Shown in pieces: positions 30,666-39,466 of a stretch of DNA of 64,000 nucleotides. The notes under the pieces were generated by a model. The model had not been told where the DNA came from, searched no databases, and saw only the letters and a list, made by a program, of their open reading frames with translations. Position numbers and translations under genes: made by a program. Source of the DNA: Corynebacterium aurimucosum (lineage in GTDB: Bacteria; Actinomycetota; Actinomycetes; Mycobacteriales; Mycobacteriaceae); contig NZ_CP047048.1 in the NCBI RefSeq assembly GCF_030408555.1, positions 2,232,001-2,296,000 of the forward strand, in the 5' to 3' direction. Within the stretch, counting starts at the first letter, position 1, and every line of letters begins with the position of its first letter.

Positions 30666-31877
30666 ATGGCTAATAGGAATCGGCCGTCGTGTGACGTGTG
30701 CGGCCATGGACTGGTTAAGAACGGCAAGACCGCGGCAGGAACCCAACGCTGGCTATGTCCTAAATGCAACGTTTCATCGATTAATACCCGCGCACACGCC
30801 AGCGAGATTCGGCATTTCAAAATCTTTATTGACTGGATTCTCTCCGGCGAATCTGCAGACCATTTAGCCAAGCGCCTTGGGGTAACAAGGCGGACTTTGA
30901 CCCGGTGGTTTAAGCTGCTGTGGTTTATCACCGTGCCCACTTCTTCTGACCCCTATCGTGTTTACGATCAGGTCTTTATCGACGGCACCTACTTTCACAA
31001 GAAATGCCTGTTGGTAGCCTGCACCAATACACACGTCATCGCCTGGCATTGGTGCCTGCGTGAAAGCTCATACGAGTACCTGAAACTGCTCGACAAAATC
31101 GCGCAACCACTCATCGTCACCACCGACGGGGCAGGCGGAGCGCTCAAGGCACTGCGCACTAAATGGCCCGACGTTGCCATTCAGCGCTGCCTAGTTCACG
31201 TCCAGCGCAACACTTTTGCTGATATCAGCCGCAACCCGATTCACCCAGCGCATAAAGCAATCCGGAAACTGGGCTACATGCTTGTCCAAGTACGCAACCG
31301 TGAAGATGCTGCGCGGTTTACAGCTGCAGTCCACCACACCCGCATTACCTTTGCTGATTGGCTTAAAGAGCGAACCTACCGCAGTGCTATACCGGCAGGC
31401 CAAGTACCGAAATGGGTCAGCCCCAACCAGAAATGGTGGTACACCCACCGCAACGCCCGCAGGGCTCTAAAACGGCTAGAAAAGCTCATCCACGCCGGAC
31501 AATTATTTACCTTCCTTGACCCGCCTGAAGGTGTCACGCAAGACTTAAAAGCCACCACGAACCTGCTGGAAGGCGGCATCAACAAACAACTCAAAGACTT
31601 AGCCGGAAACCATCGTGGCATGTTCGATGAGCATCAGCGCATCACCATGGACTGGTGGCTCTACACCCACACCGAAGACCCTGTAGCGCCACTGGAGTTA
31701 GCCAAGCAACAAGACTTCGGACGCCAAGGAGAAAAAGCAGCACGCGCAGCCTGGGCAAGAGAAGAACTCACACGACGCGGCCACCCAGACGGGCGACCAG
31801 CCACATACGACATCCACATCGACAGCGAATGGAACCCCAGCTTAGGCATAAGAAAAGGCTGGGCCGGACGCTCCTAA
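30666..31877 (+). CDS. IS1249-type transposase (DDE, IS256 family)
   Basis: A 403-residue transposase with no frameshift. The N-terminus has a zinc ribbon (C-DVC at 9-12, CPKC at about 31-34) and a Hin-like HTH (SADHLAKRLGVTRRTLTRWFK, about 63-83). The DDE catalytic core is readable as FIDGTYF (first Asp), VTTDGAGGALKAL (second Asp) and LLEGGINKQLKD (Glu), with CLVHVQRN between, as in the MULE/IS256 superfamily. AAGG lies 9 bases before the ATG. The stop codon at 31875-31877 touches the internal copy of the end repeat. Confidence 0.94.
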   Translation: MANRNRPSCDVCGHGLVKNGKTAAGTQRWLCPKCNVSSINTRAHASEIRHFKIFIDWILSGESADHLAKRLGVTRRTLTRWFKLLWFITVPTSSDPYRVYDQVFIDGTYFHKKCLLVACTNTHVIAWHWCLRESSYEYLKLLDKIAQPLIVTTDGAGGALKALRTKWPDVAIQRCLVHVQRNTFADISRNPIHPAHKAIRKLGYMLVQVRNREDAARFTAAVHHTRITFADWLKERTYRSAIPAGQVPKWVSPNQKWWYTHRNARRALKRLEKLIHAGQLFTFLDPPEGVTQDLKATTNLLEGGINKQLKDLAGNHRGMFDEHQRITMDWWLYTHTEDPVAPLELAKQQDFGRQGEKAARAAWAREELTRRGHPDGRPATYDIHIDSEWNPSLGIRKGWAGRS

Positions 31878-31935
31878 ATCCACACGAAATGTCCCTTAGT
31901 GCGACACGCCGCAAATCCACACGAAATGTCCCTTA
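31876..31935 (+). repeat. Duplicated right-end sequence of the IS
   Basis: A 23-base segment (AAATCCACACGAAATGTCCC and TTA) occurs at 31876-31898 and again at 31913-31935, 37 bases apart in direct orientation. The outer copy is part of the terminal inverted repeat. The inner one starts in the transposase stop codon. Confidence 0.85.
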
Positions 31936-31939
31936 AGCC

Positions 31940-31947
31940 CCAGCAGG
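31940..31947 (+). repeat. Right target-site duplication (8 bp)
   Basis: CCAGCAGG, the direct copy of 30485-30492. Confidence 0.88.
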
Positions 31948-31970
31948 ATTAATCGCTGACGGAGACAAAA

Positions 31971-32017
31971 CGACGCAAGCCCCGAGGCTTGTTTCTCTAA
32001 CAATGCCTCGAGGCTTG
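31971..32017 (-). terminator. Terminator after tRNA-Asp copy 2
   Basis: CAAGCCCCGAGG (31976-31987) pairs with CCTCGAGGCTTG (32006-32017) with one wobble, and TCGTTTTGTC follows on the minus strand. It ends the Glu-Asp tRNA transcript just before the IS insertion point. Confidence 0.65.
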
Positions 32018-32024
32018 AATATGG

Positions 32025-32098
32025 CGACCCTGACGGGACTTGAACCCGCGACCTCCGCCGTGACAGGGCGGCGCGCTAACCAACTGCGCCACAGGGCC
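32025..32098 (-). tRNA. tRNA-Asp (anticodon GTC), copy 2
   Basis: 74 bases, identical to the copy at 30240-30313, with anticodon loop CTGTCAC. It follows tRNA-Glu by 37 bases. Confidence 0.97.
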
Positions 32099-32135
32099 AT
32101 ATATATTTACTTGTGTGCCAACACAAAGGTGTTGG

Positions 32136-32208
32136 TACCCCCAACGGGATTCGAACCCGTGCCGCCGCCGTGAAAGGGCGGTGTCCTAGGCCGCTAGACG
32201 ATGGGGGC
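32136..32208 (-). tRNA. tRNA-Glu (anticodon TTC)
   Basis: 73-base cloverleaf with anticodon loop CTTTCAC, acceptor GCCCCCA/TGGGGGT and discriminator A. It is the first of the Glu-Asp pair on the minus strand. Confidence 0.96.
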
Positions 32209-32291
32209 CCGTTGCCTTGAGGCAACTTTGTAAAAATATACTGGAGACATCCTTACTTAACCAAATCGCCCCGGCAGAAAGGTGAAAAACT

Positions 32292-32624
32292 ATGACTGAC
32301 CAGCGAGATACCTGTTCCTGCCATGAGCCGGGTGTACACGGCTACAACTCCAATGACGATCAAAAGGCGAAATACTTAGCGCGCCTCAAGCGCATCGAAG
32401 GGCAAACCCGCGGCATCCACCGCATGATCACCGAGGACCAATACTGCATTGACATCATCACGCAGATCTCGGCGGTAACCTCCGCGCTCGAGAATGTCTC
32501 CCTGGCGCTCTTGGAGGACCACATAGAACACTGCGTAGCGGGAGCAGCCGCAGAAGACGGGCAAGTAGCCACAGAGAAGCTCGAGGAGGCCATGCGGGCT
32601 ATCAGGAAGCTCGTTAAGAGCTAG
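32292..32624 (+). CDS. CsoR-family metal-sensing transcriptional repressor
   Basis: A 110-residue all-helical repressor of the CsoR/RcnR family. The metal ligands follow the copper-type pattern C52-x24-H77-x3-C81 (YCIDII…EDHIEHCV), which favours Cu(I) sensing. The N-terminus has extra C8, C10 and H11 residues, and the DNA/dimer helix contains RLKRIEGQTRGIHRMI. AAAGGTG lies before the ATG. No copper ATPase or chaperone lies next to it, so its regulon is elsewhere. A terminator shared with tRNA-Lys follows. Confidence 0.9.
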   Translation: MTDQRDTCSCHEPGVHGYNSNDDQKAKYLARLKRIEGQTRGIHRMITEDQYCIDIITQISAVTSALENVSLALLEDHIEHCVAGAAAEDGQVATEKLEEAMRAIRKLVKS

Positions 32625-32657
32625 CCCTAACCCGGCCCTGCACGTGGGCCCCAAAAC

Positions 32658-32689
32658 CAAAAAAGAGCCGCCCGAAGGCGGCTCTTTTT
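32658..32689. terminator. Bidirectional terminator between csoR-like gene and tRNA-Lys
   Basis: AAAAAGAGCCGCC-GAAG-GGCGGCTCTTTTT: the stem is perfect and has A and T runs on opposite sides, so it can serve both converging units. Confidence 0.92.
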
Positions 32690-32690
32690 G

Positions 32691-32763
32691 TGGGCCCTGC
32701 GGGGCTCGAACCCGCGACCTGCGGATTAAAAGTCCGTAGCTCTACCAACTGAGCTAAAGGCCC
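32691..32763 (-). tRNA. tRNA-Lys (anticodon TTT)
   Basis: 73-base cloverleaf with anticodon loop CTTTTAA, acceptor GGGCCTT/AGGGCCC (one G:U) and discriminator A. Confidence 0.97.
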
Positions 32764-32854
32764 AACGCCCAACCATCTTAGTAGGTCGCACTAAAGAAAA
32801 CGAAATGGCCCTCACCTCCAGCGGAAAGGGCCACTACCTAGCAGAGATACGCAA

Positions 32855-34357
32855 TTAGCCGCGCATGTCATCCTTCTCCATGAAGTTCACCTGGAAGTCA
32901 AAAGCGGTCTTCAGATCGTGCGGGGTGTGCTGGAACTTATTCGCCTTGGCACGCTCGAAGTACTCCTCCAGCAGCGGACGGTAGTCCGGGTGCGCCACGG
33001 CGATAACCTTCTCCACGCGCTCCTTCGGAGCCAGGCCACGCAGGTCCGCAACACCATACTCGGTGATGATGACCATGGTGTCGTGCTCAGTGTGGTCGGT
33101 GTGAGACACGAAAGGCACGATGGCGGAAATAGCGCCGCCCTTTGCCACCGACGGGGACACGAAGGTGGAGATGTAGGCGTTACGGGTGAAGTCACCCGAG
33201 CCGCCGGTACCGTTCATGATGCGGGAGCCGGAGACGTTGGTGGAGTTGATATTGCCGTAGATGTCGCCCTCAATCATGCCGTTGGAGGAGATCAGGCCAA
33301 CGCGGCGGATAACCTCCGGGTGGTTGGACACCTGCTGTGGGCGCAGGATGATGTGCTTGGCGTAGCGCTCAGCCTCAGCGTTCATCTTGTCCGCATACTC
33401 CGGGGACAGGGCGAAGGAGGTAGCAGAGGCGACGGTCATCTTGCCGGCGTCGATAAGATCCAGCATGCCGTCCTGGATAACCTCGGTGTAGGCCTGAATG
33501 TTTTCGAACTTGGAATCCAGCAGGCCGGCCATCACTGCGTTCGGGACGTTGCCCACACCGGACTGCATGATGAACTTGTCATACTCCAGGCGTCCGGCAG
33601 CAACCTCGCCCTCGAGGAACTCAATGAAGTTCGCAGCGATCTTCTCAGAGACCTCATCCGGAGCCTTGAACGGAGCATTGCGGTCCGGGGCGTTGGTCTT
33701 GACTACAGCCACGACCTTCTCTTCCGGGATCTCAATGTAGGTGGTACCAACGCGGTCAGCCGGCTTGGTAATCGGGATCGGCTGACGGTTCGGCAGCTTC
33801 TCAATGCGGTAGATATCGTGCATGCCCTCGAGGTTGAGGGACTGCCACTCATTGATCTCAATGATGATCTTGTCGGCGGCCTCGATGTACTCGAGGTTGT
33901 TACCTACTGCGGAGGAGGGAACGATATTTCCCTTCTCATCGATACGCACGGCCTCAATAATGGCTACCTGGAAGTCACCGTAGAAACCTTCCTCCACCTG
34001 CTGGCCAGAGTGTGAGAGGTGAACATCCTGGTAGAGGGCGGAGCCATCGTTGAAGCGGCCGCGCAATGCCGGATCAGAGTTGTATGGGGAGCGGAAGCGA
34101 ATGGCGTTTGCCTCAGCCAGGACGCCATCGCAGTCCGGGGCGGTAGAGGCACCGGAGAAGACGTCGATCTTGAATTCCTCCCCCGCCTCGTGGGCCGCCT
34201 TTGCCTTTTCCGCGATAGCGGTCGGCAGGGCCTTGGGGTAGCCAGCACCGGTAAAGCCGGAGATTCCCACACGATCACCGTGGTTGACGAACTGTGCGGC
34301 CTCGTCAGCGCTCATCACGAGCTTCTCAAACGGCGCGTATGCAATTCTCTCAGACAT
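32855..34357 (-). CDS. actA: Succinyl-CoA:acetate CoA-transferase (acetyl-CoA hydrolase/transferase family)
   Basis: Transfers CoA between succinyl-CoA and acetate, an alternative acetate-activation route. The 500-residue product starts MSERIAYAPFEKLVMSADEAAQFVNHGD and contains SGFTGAGYPKALP (33-45). The catalytic Glu is E292 in IQAYTEVIQDG, and STNVSGSRIMNGTGGSGDFTRN forms the CoA/oxyanion region. It closely resembles C. glutamicum ActA and lies in the same neighbourhood (cysE upstream, phoU-pst downstream). A strong AAAAGGAGG ribosome site precedes the ATG. RamA, encoded nearby, could plausibly be a regulator. I did not see a convincing RamA site. Confidence 0.94.
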   Translation of the reverse strand: MSERIAYAPFEKLVMSADEAAQFVNHGDRVGISGFTGAGYPKALPTAIAEKAKAAHEAGEEFKIDVFSGASTAPDCDGVLAEANAIRFRSPYNSDPALRGRFNDGSALYQDVHLSHSGQQVEEGFYGDFQVAIIEAVRIDEKGNIVPSSAVGNNLEYIEAADKIIIEINEWQSLNLEGMHDIYRIEKLPNRQPIPITKPADRVGTTYIEIPEEKVVAVVKTNAPDRNAPFKAPDEVSEKIAANFIEFLEGEVAAGRLEYDKFIMQSGVGNVPNAVMAGLLDSKFENIQAYTEVIQDGMLDLIDAGKMTVASATSFALSPEYADKMNAEAERYAKHIILRPQQVSNHPEVIRRVGLISSNGMIEGDIYGNINSTNVSGSRIMNGTGGSGDFTRNAYISTFVSPSVAKGGAISAIVPFVSHTDHTEHDTMVIITEYGVADLRGLAPKERVEKVIAVAHPDYRPLLEEYFERAKANKFQHTPHDLKTAFDFQVNFMEKDDMRG

Positions 34358-34533
34358 TAGTCCTCCTTTTATGTGCAGAAACGACCTACGTTACGGTCCT
34401 TTCCTATTAGTTACATGCACCACACTAGCGAATCAGTGGCGAATTTACCGCACTCTGCCCCAAACCGTGTGCACACCTCACTTTCCTCATCAGAATTTGC
34501 CACCCCAGGCTCTTTCCGCGCACAATTGGCGGC

Positions 34534-35679
34534 GTGACTCTTGCAATCGGAAAAATCCAGCTCAACTCCCCCGTTGTCCTCGCCCCCATGGCTGGCGTGA
34601 CCAACGTGGCTTTTCGCGTGCTGTGCCGTGAGCAAGAGATTGAAAAGACCGGGACTGTCTCCGGGCTCTACGTGTGCGAAATGGTCACCGCTCGCGCCTT
34701 GGTCGAGCGCAACCCCAAGACCCTGCACATGACCACCTTCGCTCCCCAAGAACAGCCCCGCTCGCTGCAGCTGTACACCGTCGATCCGGAGTACACCTAC
34801 AAGGCTGCCAAGATGATCGTGGATGAGAACTTGGCGGACCACATCGATATGAACTTTGGCTGCCCGGTCCCCAAGGTCACGCGCCGCGGCGGGGGTTCTG
34901 CCCTTCCTTATAAGCGCCGCCTGTTTGGCAACATCGTCTCCGCCGCAGTCAAGGCGACTGAGGGCACGGATATTCCAGTCACGGTGAAGATGCGCGTCGG
35001 CATTGATGAAGAGCACAAGACACACCTCGATGCCGGGCGTATCGCTGTGGCGGAAGGAGCCGCAGCAGTTGCTTTGCACGGGCGCACTGCCGCCCAGCGC
35101 TACTCCGGTCACGCCGACTGGGGCGAAATCGCCCGCTTGAAGGAGCACTTGGCAGACACAGGCATCCCAGTCTTGGGCAACGGCGATATCTTCAAGGCAA
35201 CCGATGCGCACGACATGATGGAGCAAACTGGATGTGACGGCGTCGTGGTGGGCCGCGGCTGTTTGGGCCGCCCGTGGCTTTTTGCGGAACTCTCCGCCCA
35301 CCTGCGGGGTGAACCAGTACCGGAAGAGCCCACGCTAGGCGAAGTCACGCGCATCATGCTCCGCCACGCAGAGCTTCTAGCCCAGCATGAGGGCGAGGCT
35401 CAAGCCAGCCGCGATATTCGCAAGCACATTGGCTGGTACCTGCGTGGTTTTCCCGTGGGCGGCCAGGTACGTGCGGGCCTTTCTCGCGTCAATTCCTTGG
35501 AGGATCTGCGCGAACTGCTGGCGCCGTGGGCCGACTCGCCTGCGCTTGCCGACGACGCCGATGGTGCCCGCGGCCGCCAGGGCTCACCCGCCAAGGTAGT
35601 CCTTCCCGAGGGTTGGCTCGATGATCCGGAGGATGCCACTGTGCCGGAAGGCGCGGAGATTATGCACTCCGGCGGCTAA
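34534..35679 (+). CDS. dusB: tRNA-dihydrouridine synthase (DusB type)
   Basis: FMN enzyme reducing uridines in tRNA D-loops with NADPH. In the 381-residue product the TIM barrel begins VVLAPMAGVTNVAFRVLC (14-31). The catalytic Cys110 lies in MNFGCPVPKVTRRGGGSAL. FMN-phosphate contacts VLGNGDIF and GVVVGRGCLGRPWLF follow at about 213-248. The C-terminal extension (about 340-381) is acidic and low in homology. The GTG start has no strong ribosome site. It is divergent from actA. Confidence 0.92.
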   Translation: MTLAIGKIQLNSPVVLAPMAGVTNVAFRVLCREQEIEKTGTVSGLYVCEMVTARALVERNPKTLHMTTFAPQEQPRSLQLYTVDPEYTYKAAKMIVDENLADHIDMNFGCPVPKVTRRGGGSALPYKRRLFGNIVSAAVKATEGTDIPVTVKMRVGIDEEHKTHLDAGRIAVAEGAAAVALHGRTAAQRYSGHADWGEIARLKEHLADTGIPVLGNGDIFKATDAHDMMEQTGCDGVVVGRGCLGRPWLFAELSAHLRGEPVPEEPTLGEVTRIMLRHAELLAQHEGEAQASRDIRKHIGWYLRGFPVGGQVRAGLSRVNSLEDLRELLAPWADSPALADDADGARGRQGSPAKVVLPEGWLDDPEDATVPEGAEIMHSGG

Positions 35680-35743
35680 CCGCGATTATTCAAACTTGTT
35701 GTTCGACAGGCACTAGACCAATAGTTCAGCTAAAGTACGTGGC

Positions 35744-36472
35744 ATGCGCGCTGCTTACCGTGAACAGTTGGATAATTTTTCTCATGATCTCATCATCATG
35801 AGCACGACCGTCCATAAGCTGATGGCCCTCGCCTCCCAGGCGTTAATCAAGGCCTCCCTGCAACCGGCTGAGGAGGCTGTGTCACTGCGCGATGAACTGG
35901 ATGAGGTGCGCTCGCGGTGCGAAGACCGCGCGGTCTCCCTGCTAGCCTTGGAAAATCCGATGGCCAAGGATCTCCGCCAGGTCATCTCTTCCATCTATAT
36001 TGTTGAAGACTTTTATCGCATGGGCCGCCTGTCCCAGCACATTGCAACGAGTGCCCGCCGCCGCCACCCCGAGCCAGTGGTACCAGCAGACATCATGGGC
36101 TACTTCGAGGAATATGCGCGCCTCGTTCTCGATATGTCCGCGGGGCTCAAGGACATCCTCATCACCCGCGATCCGGAGCTAGCCCTTCGGTTGACCGAAG
36201 ATGATGATGCCGTCGATGACATCAACCATCACCTGCTGCGCATGCTGACCCAGCGGGAATGGAAAGGAACAGTGCGCCAGGCCGTGGAAACCTCGCAGCT
36301 ATCGCGTTACTACGAGCGTTTCGCCGATCATTGTGCCGCCGCTGCCGGTCGCATTATTTATCTTGCAACGGGCCTGGACCCGGACCGCTATATGCGCAAG
36401 CGTGATCAGGAGCAACGCGAAGCCGAGCTAGAGGCCCGCATGGCAGAGCTGGAGCGCCAGTTCCATCACTAG
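35744..36472 (+). CDS. phoU: Phosphate transport system regulator PhoU
   Basis: A 242-residue all-helical negative regulator linking the Pst transporter to the PhoR/PhoS two-component system. It has the two repeated three-helix units of PhoU, with LRDELDEVRSRCEDRAVSLLALENPMAKDLRQVISS in the first and a D/E-rich metal-binding EDDDAVDDINHHLL in the second. It is convergent with pstB and separated by a shared terminator, so it is transcribed apart from pstSCAB. TAAAGT 9 bases before the ATG may be a -10 of a nearly leaderless mRNA. Confidence 0.94.
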   Translation: MRAAYREQLDNFSHDLIIMSTTVHKLMALASQALIKASLQPAEEAVSLRDELDEVRSRCEDRAVSLLALENPMAKDLRQVISSIYIVEDFYRMGRLSQHIATSARRRHPEPVVPADIMGYFEEYARLVLDMSAGLKDILITRDPELALRLTEDDDAVDDINHHLLRMLTQREWKGTVRQAVETSQLSRYYERFADHCAAAAGRIIYLATGLDPDRYMRKRDQEQREAELEARMAELERQFHH

Positions 36473-36540
36473 ATGAGGCTCATGCTCGAAATAGCTGCCG
36501 ATCCACCGCTAGTAACACCTAGCTCATCCTGAAAACACAA

Positions 36541-36592
36541 AAGCCGGTGCCCACTCCTAGACCTTAAACAGTCGAGAGAGGGCGCCGGCTTT
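36541..36592. terminator. Bidirectional terminator between phoU and pstB
   Basis: AAGCCGGTGCCC pairs with GGGCGCCGGCTT (one wobble) across a 27-base loop. The flanks are A-rich on the left and T-containing on the right, serving both converging genes. Confidence 0.75.
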
Positions 36593-36615
36593 CGGCACTA
36601 TGGCGCTATCGGTGT

Positions 36616-37389
36616 TTAGCCAAAGCGGCCGGAGATGTAATCCTCGGTGTCCTTCTTGGAGGGGTTCTCGAAGATCTTGGTGGTGTCATCAAACTCGACG
36701 AGGTGGCCCGGCTTTCCGGTGGCTTCTAGAGAGAAGAAACCGGTCTTATCGGACACACGGGCTGCCTGCTGCATGTTGTGGGTGACGATAACGATGGTGA
36801 AGTTTTCCTTCAGCTCGTGGATGAGGTCCTCAACAGCCAGGGTAGAAATCGGGTCAAGTGCCGAGCACGGCTCGTCCATGAGGACGACCTCCGGTTCCAC
36901 GGCAATCGCACGGGCGATGCACAGACGCTGCTGCTGTCCACCGGACAGGCCGCCGCCCGGCTTATCCAGGCGGTCCTTAACCTCATCCCAGAGGTTGGCG
37001 CCGCGCAGAGACTTTTCGGCAACTTCCTTCAGTTTCTTCTTGTTCTTCTCGCCGGAGAGCTTCAGGCCGGCAACAACGTTGTCCTCGATAGACATCGTGG
37101 GGAACGGGTTAGCCTTCTGGAAAACCATGCCGATGGTGTTGCGAACGGATACCGGGTCAACCTTGGCGCCGTAAATATCTTGGCCGTCCAAGAGGACCTC
37201 GCCCTTGACATAGGCGCCGGGGATGACCTCGTGCATACGGTTCAAGGTGCGCAGAACGGTGGACTTACCGCAGCCGGAAGGGCCGATAAAGGCGGTCACG
37301 GCCTTCGCCGGAATTTGCATGTTGACGTTCTGCACGGCGTGGAAGTCGCCGTAGTAAATGTTCACGTCATTGAGCTCAAGCTTAGACAT
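36616..37389 (-). CDS. pstB: Phosphate ABC transporter ATP-binding protein
   Basis: A 257-residue ATPase of the high-affinity phosphate importer. Walker [10 protein letters not shown] is at 36-44, [16 protein letters not shown] is the PstB Q-loop block, [16 protein letters not shown] the signature, [13 protein letters not shown] the Walker B, and [20 protein letters not shown] the H-loop. It is the last gene of pstSCAB, 51 bases after pstA. Confidence 0.97.
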   Translation of the reverse strand: MSKLELNDVNIYYGDFHAVQNVNMQIPAKAVTAFIGPSGCGKSTVLRTLNRMHEVIPGAYVKGEVLLDGQDIYGAKVDPVSVRNTIGMVFQKANPFPTMSIEDNVVAGLKLSGEKNKKKLKEVAEKSLRGANLWDEVKDRLDKPGGGLSGGQQQRLCIARAIAVEPEVVLMDEPCSALDPISTLAVEDLIHELKENFTIVIVTHNMQQAARVSDKTGFFSLEATGKPGHLVEFDDTTKIFENPSKKDTEDYISGRFG

Positions 37390-37440
37390 TAGGAGTTTCT
37401 CCTCTTAAGAATGTATGGCGGAATCGAGTGTTACGGCGAT

Positions 37441-38352
37441 CTATTTCTTGACCGAGAACTTCGCGGAGATGACACGGGCCGCGATGTTAAGGACAGTGAT
37501 AAGGATAACCAGCGTCAGCGCTGCACCCCAGAGCTTATCCAGGACAGCCGGTTGTGCGCCGGCCTTGTACATATCCAGCATCATCAGCGGTAGCGAGGAC
37601 TGCGAGCCCTTGAACGCGTCCCAGTTGATGATGGAGGAGGAACCAACAAGGACCAGCACCGGAGAAGACTCACCCATCACACGCGCAACCGCGAGCATGA
37701 TACCGGTAACGATGCCGGACAGGGCGGTCGGCAGGACGATGCGAGCAATGGTCTTCCACTTCGGAACGCCCAGTGCATAGGAGGCCTCACGCAGGTCCAT
37801 CGGGACAACACGGAGCATCTCTTCGGTGTTGCGAACCACGATCGGAATCATCAGCAGCACCAAGGAAAGCGCCACGGCGAAGCCGGAGCGGCCAAAGCCG
37901 AAGAGCGTGATCCACATAGCGAAGATAAACAGCGCGGCAACGATGGACGGCACACCGGACAGGATGTCCACCATGAAGGTGGTGGTACGGGCGAGCCAGC
38001 CGCCCTTGGAATACTCCACCAAGTAGATAGCGGTAAAGATACCGATCGGGATGGAGATGATGGAGGCTAGGACGGTTTGGACGAAGGTACCAACGATGGC
38101 GTGAGCAGCACCGCCGCCCGCAACGCTGTTCATGACACCGCGCTGGGACGTGGTCCACCAATCGGCGCTGAAGATGATGCCGCTGCCGCGGGCAAAGAGT
38201 TCCCACAGAACCCAAACCAGAGGGATCATGGCGATAATCATGGCCACCCATACCACGACGGTGGCAATGGTGTTGGTGGCCTTTCGGGAAGCCGAAATAT
38301 CAAGGAAGGTAGCGCCTGCGGAGGCAGGCTTGGCGTTTGTAGTAGTAGTCAT
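37441..38352 (-). CDS. pstA: Phosphate ABC transporter permease PstA
   Basis: A 303-residue permease with six predicted spans. The inner-membrane-component motif EEMLRVVPMDLREASYALGVPKWKTIARIVLPTALSGIVTG docks on PstB. IPLVWVLWELFARG is in the first span region. It pairs with PstC to form the phosphate channel. There is a 13-base gap to pstC. Confidence 0.96.
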   Translation of the reverse strand: MTTTTNAKPASAGATFLDISASRKATNTIATVVVWVAMIIAMIPLVWVLWELFARGSGIIFSADWWTTSQRGVMNSVAGGGAAHAIVGTFVQTVLASIISIPIGIFTAIYLVEYSKGGWLARTTTFMVDILSGVPSIVAALFIFAMWITLFGFGRSGFAVALSLVLLMIPIVVRNTEEMLRVVPMDLREASYALGVPKWKTIARIVLPTALSGIVTGIMLAVARVMGESSPVLVLVGSSSIINWDAFKGSQSSLPLMMLDMYKAGAQPAVLDKLWGAALTLVILITVLNIAARVISAKFSVKK

Positions 38353-38365
38353 TGTGTCCTCCTCC

Positions 38366-39412
38366 CTACTTCTTCTTCACGATGGTGCGGGCAATGGCGT
38401 TGACCACGAAGGTCAGCAAGAACAGCATGAGGCCGGCGGCGATGTAGGCACCTGCGCGCATCTCATTACCGAACTCTGCGGATGCCAAGGCGATGGCCAT
38501 GGCGAAGGTCGTACCGCCGTCGAAGAGCGAGAAGCGGAAGTCCACGAGCGGGGAGACAACCATGTACAGAGCCATGGTCTCACCCAGTGCACGTCCAAGA
38601 CCGAGCATGGAGCCGGCGATGTAACCGGACATACCGAAGGGGAGCACCGTCATCCGGATAACTTCCCAGCGGGTTGCGCCCAGCGCCAAGGCAGACTCAA
38701 TCTGACCAGGAGGAGTTTGGACGAAGACCTCACGTGCCGTAGCGGCGATAATCGGAAGAATCATCACGGCCAGCACGATGCCACCGGTGAAGAGGTTACG
38801 GCCGGTAGCAAACGACGGCGAGTTATCAAAGACGGTGAAAAGGAAGAACCCACCAGCCCAGGACTCCAGCCACGAGTAGAAACCGGAGAGAGCTGGACCG
38901 AGGACCTGCCAGCCCCACAGACCATAAACAATGGACGGGACTGCAGCGAGCATGTCCACGAGGAAGCCCAGCGGCTTGACCAGACGTGCCGGCGCGTAGT
39001 TAGACAGGAAGATGGCAATCGCCAGTGCAACCGGCATAGCCAGCAGCAGGGCGAAGACGGAGATAAGAACCGTAGTGCCGAACATGGTCGGGATACCGAA
39101 CTTCATCGCGGAAGTATCGCCAGTCTCCCAACGGCCACCGTAGGTGAAGAACCCCATGATGCCACCGTCGTTGACGCCCAGGGCTGGCACGGCACGCCAC
39201 AGCAAGAAGCCCGCAATGGCAGCAATCATGACGGTGATCAACGTGGCCGAAGCAGAAGAAAGGAATTCGAAGACTCGGTCACCCGGGCGCTTAACTCCGC
39301 TGCTGGAGTTAGCCTTGGTAAGTTCTTCGGATCCGCCGGTAGAAGGCCGCTCAGCAGCGGAGACGGAAAGCTCCGTCTGCTCGGGCGCCGTGGTGAGATT
39401 ATTGTCTGCCAT
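38366..39412 (-). CDS. pstC: Phosphate ABC transporter permease PstC
   Basis: A 348-residue permease. About 45 N-terminal residues are polar and cytoplasmic, followed by six spans. The coupling loop reads REVFVQTPPGQIESALALGATRWEVIRMTVLPFGMSGYIAG. ALPVALAIAIFLSNYAPARL and PSIVYGLWG are typical of PstC. It lies 123 bases downstream of pstS, with an intercistronic hairpin between. Confidence 0.96.
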   Translation of the reverse strand: MADNNLTTAPEQTELSVSAAERPSTGGSEELTKANSSSGVKRPGDRVFEFLSSASATLITVMIAAIAGFLLWRAVPALGVNDGGIMGFFTYGGRWETGDTSAMKFGIPTMFGTTVLISVFALLLAMPVALAIAIFLSNYAPARLVKPLGFLVDMLAAVPSIVYGLWGWQVLGPALSGFYSWLESWAGGFFLFTVFDNSPSFATGRNLFTGGIVLAVMILPIIAATAREVFVQTPPGQIESALALGATRWEVIRMTVLPFGMSGYIAGSMLGLGRALGETMALYMVVSPLVDFRFSLFDGGTTFAMAIALASAEFGNEMRAGAYIAAGLMLFLLTFVVNAIARTIVKKK

Positions 39413-39466
39413 GAGACGTTCTAATCCTTTTCAGCGTTAAGAATGGAGTTTGTCGTTACATACCTG

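Larger units (their letters stand above)
30493..31939 (+). mobile_element. IS256-family (IS1249-like) insertion sequence, complete
   Basis: A 1447-base element. Its terminal inverted repeats are perfect over 25 bases (30493-30517 and 31915-31939, beginning GGCTTAAGGGACATTTCGTG). It has one intact transposase gene and an 8-base target duplication, so the insertion looks recent and possibly active. It landed between two identical tRNA-Asp genes, just after a tRNA terminator. The right terminal sequence is partly duplicated inside the element (31876-31898). IS1249-like elements are common in corynebacteria, including resistance plasmids. Confidence 0.93.

Noticed and set aside
30147..32208. Prophage or integrative element attached at the tRNA cluster
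   Set aside because: There is no integrase, no att-type direct repeat of a tRNA 3' end, and the inserted DNA is fully explained by one IS.
34411..35301. A 296-codon minus-strand frame opposite dusB
   Set aside because: Antisense shadow; dusB has all catalytic and FMN motifs on the plus strand.
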